A stretch of 64,000 nt of DNA from Erinaceus europaeus (taxonomy: Eukaryota; Chordata; Mammalia; Eulipotyphla; Erinaceidae), in the NCBI RefSeq assembly GCF_950295315.1, contig NC_080166.1:99205141-99269140 (forward strand), read 5' to 3'. The notes under the pieces are model-generated. The model saw nothing but the letters and a program-made list of their open reading frames with translations, ran no database searches and had not been told where the DNA came from. Made by a program: the position numbers and the translations under genes. Of this stretch, positions 24,437 through 35,474 are shown one piece after another; positions within the stretch are counted from its first letter, which is position 1; each line of letters begins with the position of its first letter.

Positions 24437-24866
24437 AGGGCTAGATGGTGACACACCTGGTTAAGCGCACACATTACAGTGTGCAAGGGTCCGAGTTCAA
24501 GTCCCTGGTCTCCACCTGCAGGAGGAAACCTTCATGAGTGGTGAAGTAGAGCTATGCCATTCTCTCTCTCTCCCTCTCCCTCTCAATCTCTTTCGTCTTT
24601 ATATATTTATTGGATAGAGACAGCCAAAATTGAGAGAAAGGGGAAAAAGAGGAAAGAGAGAGAGACCAACAGACCTGCAGCACTGCCTCACCACTTGTGA
24701 AGATCCCCCTCCTCCCCGGGTGGGGACCAGCAGCTTGAACCTGAGTCCTTGAGCATTGTAACATGCGCTCAAGCAGGTGTGCACCACCTGGCCCCTTCTC
24801 TTTCCCTATCTCCCTCTTCCCTCTCAATTTCTCTCTGTCTCTAATAATAAATAAATAAAGTTTTTT
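24437..24866 (+). repeat. SINE, CACACCTGGTT head type, interrupted by another SINE
   Basis: The outer copy begins GGGCTAGATGGTGACACACC, reaches its CT stretch at 24563-24592, is interrupted by an antisense SINE (24595-24794), then resumes with CTCAATTTCTCTCTGTCTC and an (AATA)n tail. Confidence 0.85.
24595..24794 (-). repeat. SINE inserted antisense inside the SINE at 24437
   Basis: The antisense tail TATATATTTATTGGATAG is followed by the boxes and the head GCACCACCTGGCCCC at 24781-24795. It is the same family as its host, in opposite orientation. Confidence 0.85.
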
Positions 24867-24916
24867 TGAATAAGAAGAAGAAAAAATAAATCTAAAAAAA
24901 GAGAAAATTTAGGTCT

Positions 24917-24995
24917 TTCTTTTATTCAAATAAGTGTTCTTTTATTCAAATAAGTGTTCTTTTATTCAAATAAGTGTTCTTTTATTCAAATAAGG
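24917..24995. repeat. four tandem copies of a 20-bp unit
   Basis: The unit TTCTTTTATTCAAATAAGTG is repeated four times with essentially no differences; the last copy ends AAGG. The identity suggests recent expansion. Confidence 0.95.
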
Positions 24996-24999
24996 AAAA

Positions 25000-26543
25000 C
25001 ATTAAGTAACATCAACTACTAACTCCCCTAGTCCAATATGTTAGAATACTAGTGTCAGAATTCCCATACTAGAGGTCAAACCAATTCTGGATGAGAAGAA
25101 AGGGCCTATTGTGTGTTATCATGGTTTGCTGATCCTGGTGCAGATTCTCCCATTCTGGCTGTTTTCAAACTGTCAAGGTGATATAGCAATTTCTAGCAAA
25201 ATTTCTAATCACCTCAGGAAGCTAAAAAGAATCAGCTTAGATAAACATCCACCTAGGAATCAGCTTAGATAATCCCCCACCTAGGATATATCTACAGATG
25301 ACTCTATGTTGGAATCACTATTTGCTGAGGAGACAGTAATAATAGTTTGAATGATGAAATGCTTCATTTCTTTTCTGAAGATCAAAGAGGGGAAAAGTAA
25401 TCTGTATGTATGAAGAAGCAAGAAAGGAATTTACAAAAGCCTGGGCAGAAAAAAAAAAAAGGCTATTATCAGTAAAATACTGTGAAGCTTAGGATATGTG
25501 AGGCATTGAGTACTCAGCATTCTCTGATGTCTTTCTCTTTGTGTCCCTAATTGAGATGAAGAAAGAAGGGAGGAAAGTTAACATTTGGGGTAGCGAACTG
25601 AGAACACAGACAAACCTGGGGCTTAGATGCAAGAAGTCATAGTAGAAGATCATAACAGTAAGTTAATAAGGACCTTGTTTCACACTCTAAGTCCTCAAAA
25701 AGTTTACAAGGGACTCTAGTTTCAATTTAACCACTGCTATCAGAAGAAGTCAGAATAAAGAGTTTTAAGTTTGAGGACCACTTCAAAGTTTGTACTCGCA
25801 GTGTTTTTACTTCCTCTTTTCTATTTCCCCTTCAAGATAAATTTAACAAAACTGAGAAAACTAAAGCAGCATATATATCTTTACATGTCACTTTCAAGAC
25901 GCTTCAGCAACTTTCAAAGTAGTTTTAACTGACATGAAACAATGTGTAAGAAGGGAAATAGCCATGAATAAAATAAATAAACGTACAAACAGTTGAGGTT
26001 TCTGACAAGTTAAACACTGATAAGCAAAACAAAATGTCCCATTTTACAAACTAAAAGGGAGTTTCTCTCTATGTATATTAATTACATTGGCATTTCCTGC
26101 TTATAATATATTAATAATAAAACCAACTTTGGTTCATTGTTCTCGAAACTTTCACATCAAGGAAAGAAAAACAGTTATGAAAATGACAAGTGTTATGACC
26201 CCTGACATACAGACTTGCTTTCATTTGACAAGCTGCTTGACCCACTTTAAGAAGGTAAAACTCCTTGTCAGTCATGTAATGTTAAGATAAAGGAAAAATT
26301 ATATCTAGGTTTCTGGGCTCTAATCTTCCAACCTCATTTCCTCTAACCAGTTTCTAAGGAAAAGAATTTATGTGCAATTCATCCTTTTATTTCCCCTTTA
26401 TCCTTACCTTAAAAGAAATATGCTGTCGTCTTTGTATTTAAACAGAATAATCATGCTACCTTTCTGTGGTAGAAGGCTATGGTCTTACCACACTCTCTTG
26501 CAAATTTCTCCAGCTCAAATAAAATTTACCTTTCATTCTTTTT
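25000..26543. other. spacer, with a 28-bp direct duplication
   Basis: AATCAGCTTAGATAA followed by a CCACCTAGG block occurs twice in a row at about 25230-25286. A poly-A run lies at 25449-25460. No gene recognised. Confidence 0.5.
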
Positions 26544-26838
26544 CTCTTCCCCCCTCCCCAGGGTTATTTCTGGGGTTGGGTGCCTGCACTAGGAATCCAC
26601 TACTCCTGGAGGCCATTTTTTTTTCCTTTTCAATTTTATTAGATAAGACAGAGAGAAATTGAGAGAGGAGCAGGAAACAGAAAGGGAGAAAGAAAGACAC
26701 CTGCAGACCTGCTTTACCACTTGTGAAGCACCCCCCCTCCGCAGGTGGGAAGCTGGGGGCTTGAACCGAGATCCTTGTCCGGATCCTTGTCCTTAGGACT
26801 ATGTGCAATGAACCAGGTGCACCACCGGCCAGCCCCAA
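26544..26838 (-). repeat. SINE, GGTGCACC head with long tail, antisense
   Basis: The distal tail block (AGGGTTATTTCTGGGGTTGG, complement of the CCCCAGCAATAACCCTGG class) comes first. The CT-rich middle and the head complementary to GGTGCACCACCGGCCAGCC follow at about 26816-26835. It combines the long tail with the CACC-type head. Confidence 0.85.
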
Positions 26839-26984
26839 TGAAATTCATCTTTCTATTCTGAGTATCTAGTATAGAATTTCCCATGACAGTTAATAAAATA
26901 CTGAATGTGTTGTACCACTTTATTGGGAGAAATAATGACTTACAAGATGGATGTCACATCTGAACCACTCCTTATTTCCCTGTG

Positions 26985-27545
26985 ATAGGATTTCCCATGC
27001 CCACCATACCCACCACAATATCAGATTTTCCTCCACCATCAAGCACTAAGTCCCTAACACTGTCTCAACCTCTTGTTTTCTATGCCCCCTTAAATTCCTT
27101 AACTCTGATGAAATAGACCACAGCTAGTCTAGGTTTTTTCTTGTATTCTTCCTTTATTTATTTTTTATGTTTCACCTTCAAATGAGGTCATCTGATAGTC
27201 ATCCTTCTTCCATCTTGTCTCACTCAATATGATTCCTTCAAGTTCTAATCAAGAGATGATTTCAACATTTTAAGATTCCATCAAATCTTTACCACATGAA
27301 GATTTTGTCAGACAAGTAGTACTCTATTTTATGTACAACATTCCTTACCACTCATTTGTTGTGGAACATATAAGTTGTTTCCAAATGTGGGCTATTCCAA
27401 ATTATGCTGGTATGAACATGGTTTTGCAGAGATCTCTTTGTATGTATGCTTTTTTTCTGTTCATTGGATATATCCCTAAGGGAGGAAGTGTCAGATCTTA
27501 TGGTAGGTTCATTTCTAATGTTCTGAAGAATCTGTAAATTCTTTT
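26985..27545 (-). mobile_element. ancient L1 ORF2 C-terminus, antisense
   Basis: Blocks TCACTCAATATGATTCCTTC, CATTTGTTGTGGAACATATAAGTTG and GGATATATCCCTAAGGGAGG are antisense to the L1 C-terminal region (compare 46081-46330). The same insertion continues, after later insertions, at 27726-27790 and 28126-28330. Confidence 0.8.
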
Positions 27546-27599
27546 TCCCCAGGGATTAAATCAATTTTCTTTTGTTTATTTATTTTTTATTTAAGAAAG

Positions 27600-27725
27600 G
27601 AGACATTAACAATGGGAATGGGAAAGCTATCAGGGTAGGGGGTGGAATATGGAGATCGGGTGGTGGGAATTGTGTGGAACTGTACCCCTCTTACCCTATG
27701 GTTTTGTTAATGTCTCCTTTCTTAA
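27600..27725 (+). mobile_element. L1 3' terminus inserted in the ancient L1
   Basis: The final 120 bp of the L1 3' UTR (GGGAATGGGAAAGCTATCAGGG, GGTGGTGGGAATTGTGTGG) ends at CTTTCTTAAATCAATTTTC. The older L1 resumes directly after. ATCAATTTTC occurs on both sides (about 27559-27568 and 27726-27735) and is a likely target-site duplication. Confidence 0.75.
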
Positions 27726-27794
27726 ATCAATTTTCATTTCAACCAATGTGTAGAAGGGTTACATATCCTCCTAACACTTGATGTTTCTGTCCTT

Positions 27795-28126
27795 TTCTTT
27801 TCCCTCTCCAAGGTTATTGCTAGGGCTCAATGCCCGCACTACAAATCCACTGCTTCTGAAGGCCATTTTTCCCATTGTGTTGCCCTTGTTATTTATTGTT
27901 ATTGTTACCATTGCTGTTGTTGTAGTTGGGTAAGACAGAGAGAAATCGAGAGAGGAGGGGAAGACAGAGAGGGAGAGAGAAAGACAGACACCTGCAGACC
28001 AGTTTCACTGCCCATGAAGTGACCCATCTGCAGGTGGGGAGCCGGGGCTCAAACAGGGATCCTTACACCAGTCCTTGTGTTTTGTGCCATGTGTGATTAA
28101 CCTGCTGTGCTACCTACCGTCTAGCC
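27795..28126 (-). repeat. tRNA-derived SINE, long-tail variant, antisense
   Basis: The tail block complementary to AATAACCTTGGAG comes first, then TTGTTATTATTG-type stretches, the CTGCAGGTGGGGAGCCGGGG boxes and the head near 28090-28125. Inserted in the ancient L1. Confidence 0.88.
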
Positions 28127-28330
28127 CTGTTTCTGTCCTTTTTAATGTATAATAACATCCTCACAAGTGTCAAGTGATATCAACATTGTCTTGATTTGTC
28201 TTTATCTAATAATCTGCAACTGAGAATTTTTCATATGCCTGTTGACCATCTTAGTATCTTCTTTGGTGCAGAGTCTTATCATGTCCTCTCCCCCATTTTG
28301 AATGGGGTTGTTTGTTTTACCAGTGAGATT
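28126..28330 (-). mobile_element. ancient L1, continuation, antisense
   Basis: CATATGCCTGTTGACCATCTTAG and GAATGGGGTTGTTTGTTTTACC are antisense L1 ORF2 blocks, the latter lying just downstream in L1 order of the block found in sense at 28333. Confidence 0.75.
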
Positions 28331-28332
28331 AT

Positions 28333-28465
28333 ATAAAACTGAAAAGTTTCTGCATAGTAAAAGGAAGCATCAAAACAAAAAAGGCACTCTACGGAGTGGG
28401 AGAAAGTTTTTATATACCACATATCAGACAATTAATAATCAAAACATATAAAGAGGTCAGTGATG
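28333..28465 (+). mobile_element. ancient L1, opposite-orientation part
   Basis: AAACTGAAAAGTTTCTGCATAG and GGAGTGGGAGAAAGTTTTTA are sense L1 ORF2 sequence (compare 45618-45690). In L1 order this lies immediately upstream of the antisense block ending at 28330, as expected for a twin-primed inversion. Confidence 0.7.
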
Positions 28466-29759
28466 TTGGAAATTATAATGACTATTTTAGATAGTTTTAT
28501 GTAGCAACAGGAAGTGAACTAGAGACTCATAACCCTCTAGAGTGAAGACACACACAGAGGGCTAGACACCCAAGTGACATTCCACCATCCATGGAGTTCC
28601 CTGTAGTGCTAGACATGTTACTTACATATAGTGTCTAGGTCAAAACCACCCCAAAAATAAAAACAAATAAAACAAAAAGAAAAGAAAAAACAAGAATAGA
28701 CAATTACAAAAATCAACTGTCAACTATTAATTCTAGGGAAGGAGAAAAGAGAGAAAGAGAGCCAGGAAGAAAGATAGAGAGGGGGTATAGAGAGAGAAAG
28801 AGTACACTCCGAATCAGACTTCTTCCACAAGATAATTCACAATTGAGCGCCAGTGAATACAGAAATAAAAAGAGAAAATTTAAAAAAAAAAAAAAAAAAA
28901 GCAGCTAAAGGAAAGAGATTTTTTGGATCAGCTAGGAGGAAAGAAAAAGAAAATTGGAGAAGAGAGAGAGAGAGAGCAAGAGAGAGAGAGAGAGAGAGAA
29001 ATTTCTCCCACAATGGATAGTACACCCAATCACCTATTGATGGAAAAAGCAACAACAGCTAATTTTGGCCAACCTGGAGAGGAGGGAAAAGAGACAAGAG
29101 CAAAGAATAATAATAATAGAAATAAAATAAAATGAACTAGAATAAAAAACCCTAATTGTCAGTCTGCTGATTAACCACTCCAGAATGGTTCCATACAGCC
29201 TCATCCCCTTCCTAAACAAGCAAAAAATGAACAATTACGAGAAGCAACTATCAAACAAGTTCAAGGGGTAGAGGGAAGGAAGGAAGACAGGTAATCTAAC
29301 CCAGGCAAGACTGAGGCCCTAACTGGTCAGGTATTCTGTCACTCAGACAGAGCTCCAGTCCCCATCAAAAAAATAATGATAATAAATAAACCTTTGGTTG
29401 GAGAAATATGCTCCCTCCTTGGGACGACACCCCTGCTGATCCAGGAATCTTGATAAAGAAATTAGCTCCACAGGAGGGTTACCAGAAGTAGCTGGTGTGG
29501 GGATTGGTCTTGTGGCTGGGGGAGTGCAGAGTAAAAGAGCAAAACTGAAGATTCCCAGTGGAATTCCCTGATTCCTTTGTCCTTTTCATCCTGTCTGCCA
29601 GGCCAAAGGTGAGTTATAGGGCTTTTCTCTGGTGCCACCCTGACCCACCCCTGCACTCCTCCTCCACCACTAGCCCAGAACTCCTACTCTCACCTGAACC
29701 AGATTTAAAACAGCCTCCTTGCAGAGTTCACACCAGGTGTTGTCTCCAAGTCCCATCTT
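28466..29759. other. unassigned 1.3 kb, purine-rich in part
   Basis: 28735-28805 and 28950-29005 are AG-rich microsatellite-like stretches, and a poly-A run lies at 28883-28900. 29280-29759 is less AT-rich (GCCACCCTGACCCACCCC) and might be an old LTR or L1 5' region, but I see no defining motif. Confidence 0.4.
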
Positions 29760-30051
29760 GGCTCCACCAGAGAGATAAAGAACAGGAATGCTATCAAGGG
29801 AGGGGATGGGATATGGAGTTCTGTTGACAGGAACTATGTGGAAATGTATCCCTCGTATCCTACAGTCTTGTCAATATTTCCATTTTATAAATAAAAATTA
29901 CATAAATTTTAAAAAACTGAAAAAAAAGAATAGGGAAGCTTTCAAGGGAGGGGATTGGATACAGAGTTTTAAGGGTGGGTATTATGTGGAAATGTATCCC
30001 TCTTATCCTATAGTCTTGTCAGTATTTCCATTTTGTAAATAAAAACTTTTA
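29760..30051 (+). mobile_element. L1 3' terminus present twice in tandem
   Basis: The terminal UTR block (AAAGAACAGGAATGCTATCA ... TTTATAAATAAAAATTAC) at 29768-29905 is followed by a second copy of the same terminus (AATAGGGAAGCTTTCAAGGG ...) at 29927-30051. Each copy ends in its own A-rich tail. Confidence 0.8.
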
Positions 30052-30604
30052 AATGCTGTCGAAACAACTCTCGTGGGGATATAAGAAATTGTACACATGT
30101 GTCAACAGCTGTGCTATAAACCATGAACCTCCTATTAAAAAAGCAAATAAATTCCATCCGAGAAAAAACAAGAATGAATACATTCTTTCCATTCTAGAAA
30201 TTGATTTTCCCTCAGCTCCATTAGCCAAGTAAGCTGTGTATTTCCAAATGTATAAAGACTCAAGGAGCTAACTCCAACTCACAAACCTCAGAATGAAAAA
30301 TAGCAGAAAACAGGAAAATTAACGTAGAGAATAATAAGACCTTATTCAGTACATAAAAACAGTGTAATTAATAGCATTTCTCCTTATAAAAACAAAATAA
30401 TCTATATACATATTCTAAAAATTCATCTTAGTAAGGTACATTTGAGATTATTTTGCAGTACAATTTCTCTGGAATACTATGAAATTTTCATTAAATTTTT
30501 AAATATCTTCACTTGATGTAAAGAAATTTCAGTATCTTAATGCTTTCTGTGACCACAGAACTTCAACAATAAAATAACTCAACACTGGGTTGAATGATAA
30601 AGAA
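30052..30604. other. AT-rich spacer
   Basis: Nothing recognised. Confidence 0.45.
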
Positions 30605-30775
30605 ATAGGGGATTGGGCAGTGGCAAGCCTGGTTATGTGCACATGTTACAATGCACAAGGACCAGGATTAAAGCACCTGGTCCCCACCTACAGCTCGGTC
30701 TCGTTCACTCTCTTTCACTCCTTTCCTTCTTGGTTTATCTCTGTGTCCATCCAACAAATAATAAATAAATAACAT
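30605..30775 (+). repeat. SINE, CACCTGGTT head type, short
   Basis: Head GGGCAGTGGCAAGCCTGGTT, box GGATTAAAGCACCTGGTCCC, CT-rich stretch and (AATA) tail, then an (AC)n tract. Confidence 0.8.
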
Positions 30776-31094
30776 ATTACACACACACAAAGAAACACAC
30801 TGTCCAAGAACTTATCTTTAACACGAGAATTTTAACTGCCGATATCCGTGACAAAGTGTTAAATCAAAAGTACAAAGATGAAGGAGTTCTAATCTCAACT
30901 TTATAACATAATCTCAACTCTATGTAAAATTTTTGGTTTTCCCTTTTCTCAATGGCAAGATTGTAGTGACTAGACAAAAGACGTGAATTATAAGGACCTA
31001 ATAAATGTATATATCCTGTTATTGATCTATTGTAGACTCTGAAATATTCAAAAATTGGTCCAACTTGGTTTTTTTTGTTTGTTTGTTTTTTTAA

Positions 31095-31305
31095 CTTTTT
31101 AAAAAAATTATCTCTATTTATTTACTGGATAGATATAGCCAGAAATTGAGAGGAAGGGAGAAAGAGAGAGATAGATAGATAGCTGCAGACCTGCTTCACC
31201 TCATGTGAAGCTTTCCCCCTGCAGGTAGGGTCTGGGGGACTGAGCCCAGGACCTTGCTCATTGTAACATATGAACTCAACCAGGTACACCACAACCTGGC
31301 CCCCA
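31095..31305 (-). repeat. SINE, CACCTGGTT head type, antisense
   Basis: Antisense tail TATTTATTTACTGGATAG, AGATAGATAGATAG stretch, boxes and the head complementary to GGCCAGGTTGTGGTG at about 31288-31302. Confidence 0.88.
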
Positions 31306-32183
31306 GTCTGACTTGCTTCCCCTCGATTTTTAAACAATATTACCTTAATTATTTATTTTATTATACATCAATAGACCTTTTGTTATTAACCAAAAAAAGG
31401 GAAAATAAAAACAACTATAGAGGAAGCTATTTGATTTTTATTGAGTTTATACATGTTTTTAAAGTTAAACATTATGGAAATACATAAGTAGCTTATCCTG
31501 ATAGGAAATGAAAGTTTTAGCAGTGGAGGAAGAGAGGAAAAAAAAAAAAACACAGTATTTCTAACCATGCTCATGATGTTTCTTTTATTTAAATTATCTG
31601 TATTAAAAAAGGCATTGGCTGTATTCTTTGGCATGTGTTCAATTTTTTTTACTCACATTCCAAATGTTGCTTAAACTTCAACTCCTAGAACAATTTTGAA
31701 TATTGTGAAACTCAAATGAAAAGTAGAGTAACCCCACTCAGATTTGCATTGTGTTAAGACTGTGTTTTACATTAAATTTTCTGAATTGGTTTCAGTTCTC
31801 ATGGAATACTGCCAATTTGACAATTCTAGAAACCAGACATCTTCTGTTGATTCACAAGAAGAAAAATAAAAGAGAAGCAGCAGGGTAGAGAAATGCCAAA
31901 TGTAAACAAGTGGCTTGGCCTTGCTCCAGGTGGCAAAGAATAATTTAATCATTATAATGCAGTTTGAGCCTTGCTTTAAATCTACACAAGAATATTAATT
32001 AAAGAGTTATATCTTATTGCATGTAAATATAACTACTGGAATTTGAAGATAGATTATGCTAACTAATTTAAATGCCTAAGTCCCTAAATACTCAGTACAT
32101 TACAAAGATTGGCAGTCATAACTTTGATAGTTACCCAAATTATCATCCTTACAGAAAATCATGAATTTGTATGTCTCTGTTAA

Positions 32184-32235
<52 letters not shown>

Positions 32236-32289
32236 CAAGCAGTGATGGGTTTGTTTTTACTATTACTTAAACATAGACTCTTTGTATTA
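31306..32289. other. AT-rich spacer with (CA)n
   Basis: (CA)n of about 24 units lies at 32187-32234 and a poly-A run at 31537-31550. No coding signal. Confidence 0.55.
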
Positions 32290-32970
32290 TATTATTCAGG
32301 GTTCTCCAAAGTAGAAGACCCAGTAAGCTGTATGTAACCAAAGAGAGATTTCATTTTAAGGAATTGAATTGGTTCATAAAATCGTGGAGGTAGGCAAGTC
32401 TGAAATCTTCAGGGCAGGCCTATTCAGAGAAATATGGATACAGAAGGCCCAAGTCTGAACACAATTTGGAGGGAAAATTCCCTATTGCTTGGTGACTTCA
32501 CTCTAAAACATTCAGAAAACCACACACTGAACGAATGAGCCACTGACACAGTAGAAGGCAAAGTCTCACTCAAAGTTTACTGATGTAAAAGCAAATCACT
32601 TGTTTAAAAATATGTTCACGTGGGGGAGCAGGGCAATGGCACAGCGGGTTAAGCACACATGGCAAAAAACTCGAGGACCAGCATAAGAATCCCAGTTGGA
32701 GCCCCTGACCCCTCACGTGCAAAGGGTCCCTTCACAGGCAGAGAAGCAGGTCTGCAGGTGTCTGTCTTTCTCTCCCCGTCTTCCCCTCCTCTCTCAATTT
32801 CTCTTTGTCCTATACAACAACAATGACAGCAATAACAACAACAAGGATGATAAATGACAAAGGCAACAAAAGGGAAAAAATATATGTTCACAGGAACATT
32901 TAGGTTGAAGTTTAACCAATTATCTGAGCACCAGAGACTAGAATGTTGATACATAAAATTGACCATCAAG
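32290..32970 (+). mobile_element. ancient mammalian interspersed repeat, split by a SINE
   Basis: TTATTCAGGGTTCTCCAAAG, TTTAAGGAATTGAATTGGTTC and the end TTGATACATAAAATTGACCATC follow the order of a widespread old mammalian repeat that I take to be an L1M 3' end; the subfamily name is uncertain. A SINE interrupts it at 32620-32881. Confidence 0.6.
32620..32881 (+). repeat. tRNA-derived SINE
   Basis: Head GGCAATGGCACAGCGGGTTAAG, CT-rich middle and the tail AACAACAACAAGG. The target-site duplication ATATGTTCAC lies at 32610-32619 (left copy) and 32882-32891. Confidence 0.9.
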
Positions 32971-33965
32971 CAGGTGCCATTTTTTAATTAAAATATGTAG
33001 TGATTCAGGCAACCTAATGTACATAGTCATCAGTTAGAAGATGGTGGAGCTTTCATTTTTCATAAACTCATTTCATATGTAAAAAAATTAGTTTACTTTT
33101 TAGCCTGTAATAATTTGTACACATAAGGATGTGTGTAAACTGAGAGCACATTATATAAAGTGGTGTTCTTTTAATTGGTTCCCTTTATTTCCAGTATGTC
33201 TGACTGTATATAGATACCTTGCTCCAATCCTCAGCCAATCTGAACCTGATCTGAATTAGCAATTTCTATTATTATGCCTCTATATTTACAAATTTTCCTT
33301 GCAGTATTTTAATAAAATTTTGATAAACTCTCTATTCACATATTTTGACTTTGGATGAGTTCTCTCTTCTTGGGAGTTTTTTTTTTACTCTTTTTCATGC
33401 TAATGTACTCTAGGGTTTTATCCACAGCAAGTTTATAATCACCAAGTAATTAACTCTCTGTAATTGCTTTGGAAAAGGATTCTAGGCTGTTAGCTACACA
33501 GGTAAACACCAACCTATCACATGAACAAATTCTCATTACCAGTCTGTCTTTGGTGACTGTGTAATTCCAATATCATAGCAATGTAGATGATTGATTTAAG
33601 GTAAAAGAATGCAAATATTAATTAAGGAAGAAAGGAGTTATAGTTCAGCTTTCCTTTATCCTCCAGTGGTGCAGAGATGAGGTGCATATTGAAATATAGG
33701 GTACAATGACTAAATAATGACTTTTCCACCAAAAGATGCCATTAGATAGAATATTTGAATATAGGTCATTAAGATACTTTCAATAGGTGAATTTCTTCCA
33801 GAAGGAAAACATCTCTTTCAACTACTTCAAGAATTGTTATGAAACTTAATGAATGCCTTTCTAAACATTTCATACTCCAAACTAAATCTCCAAGATACTG
33901 GAGTGCTACTTAAAATATTGTGTGAGTGTGACACAGTGGGGAAAAAGTACCAAGACTAAAGTGTG
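32971..33965. other. AT-rich spacer
   Basis: Nothing recognised. Confidence 0.45.
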
Positions 33966-34173
33966 TGGGGGCAGGTGGTGGCACACCTGGTTAAGCACAC
34001 ACATTACTGTGTGTGAAGACCCAGGTTCAAGCCCCTGGTCCCCACCTACAGGAGAAAGTTTCACAAGTGGTGAAGCAGGGCTACAGGAGTCTCTGTCTCT
34101 GTCTCTCTCTGTCTCTATTTCCTCCTCCCCTCTCAATTTCTGTCCCTATCCAATTATTATTAAAGAAAAAAAA
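33966..34173 (+). repeat. SINE, CACACCTGGTT head type
   Basis: GCAGGTGGTGGCACACCTGG head, B-box GGTTCAAGCCCCTGG, (TCTG)n-like stretch and poly-A tail. Confidence 0.9.
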
Positions 34174-34179
34174 AATACT

Positions 34180-34465
34180 TCCGTAATTGGGTGGTAGCGC
34201 ACCGGGTTAAACATAGGTGGCACAAAGCGCAAGGACCTGCATAAGGATCCTGGTTCAAGCCCTCAGCTCCCCACCTGCAGGAGAGTCGCTTCACAAGCAA
34301 TGAAGCAGGTTTGCAGGTGTCTTTCTCTCCTCTTCTCTGTCTCCCCCTCCTCTCTCCATTTCTCTCTGTCTATCCAACAACATCATCAACAACAACAATA
34401 ATAACTACAACAATAAAACAACAAGGGCAACAAAGGGAATAAGTAAATAAATATTTAAGAAAAAA
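34180..34465 (+). repeat. tRNA-derived SINE, head to tail with the preceding SINE
   Basis: Head TTGGGTGGTAGCGCACCGGG, B box GGTTCAAGCCC and the CAACAACAACAATAATAAC tail. It starts within a few bases of the previous SINE's poly-A, which probably served as its target. Confidence 0.9.
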
Positions 34466-34470
34466 ACTTT

Positions 34471-35470
34471 ATTTATATAAAAAAGATTACAGTGTGAGCA
34501 CTATTTGCATAATTTAATTTGTGCAATGTACATATGTTTATTATACTATATTTGTGCATGTGTATGTATACATGTAACATATGTGCATATATATGTATAG
34601 ATGCAATATGTGCAACTGTATATTGTCTCATTTTCAGGGCTGGAGATGCAAGATACCTGAAAGATTACTCAGAAAGATGAGTTCTTAGTCTAACTGAGAT
34701 ACTAGGGGTGTCTTTTCCTAAACACGCACCACTATAGGAGTTTATCTTTTGTATTCAAGCCTCCTTAATATAGTCTAACTTCTGTAATGTCTTATAAATT
34801 ATATACTATTAATAAATAATACTTGATAATATGCTCAACATAAAGCAAGAACATGAAGATAATAAAATGCATCATGACTAATTTCAAGAACTCTCATGTG
34901 ATTATAAATGGCTATGAATTTAAAAGATGCTTGAGGAAAGATAATAAATAATCTAAGTAGGAAACATTTTAACATAAACCCTTTTGAGCATTTTAATGTT
35001 ATATTAATGCCATTTCTGTGCTACATGAAAAATAAAGTCTCAAAATGAAATATTGCTTTCCCAGGATTAAAATGAAGTTATTAATAAATACTATTTATTA
35101 ATAACCTACTTCTCAAGAATAAATACTATTACATAATTTCTTAAATATAAAACTTTTTATAACAATTTTTGTGAAAATATGAGTACATCTAAGTTGTTGT
35201 TGGTTTATTTTAGCATTTTAAAATACCTAATTGGAGCAATTTGATAAAATGTTCTGTGACAATCATTACTCTAAGTCCAAATGTGCTTGCATGTGAGGAC
35301 TACTTTAAGCAGTAGTTTGACTTATGGTAGACATTTTTATAAATTGAAGTAGTGCTTATTTCTGAATTTTGCTTTAATGATAGGGTATTTAAATGGTATT
35401 CTTTCTTTAGCCCAATAGTTCAGAGTAGATATTTTTTAATAACACATCTAACAATGTACTGATAACAAAC
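34471..35470. other. very AT-rich spacer
   Basis: Nothing recognised. Confidence 0.45.
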
Positions 35471-35474
35471 ATCA

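Noticed and set aside
28466..29759. Possible LTR or gene in the unassigned 1.3 kb
   Set aside because: I found no TG/CA ends with a duplication, no polyadenylation signal in a fitting place and no coherent open frame, so it is left unassigned.
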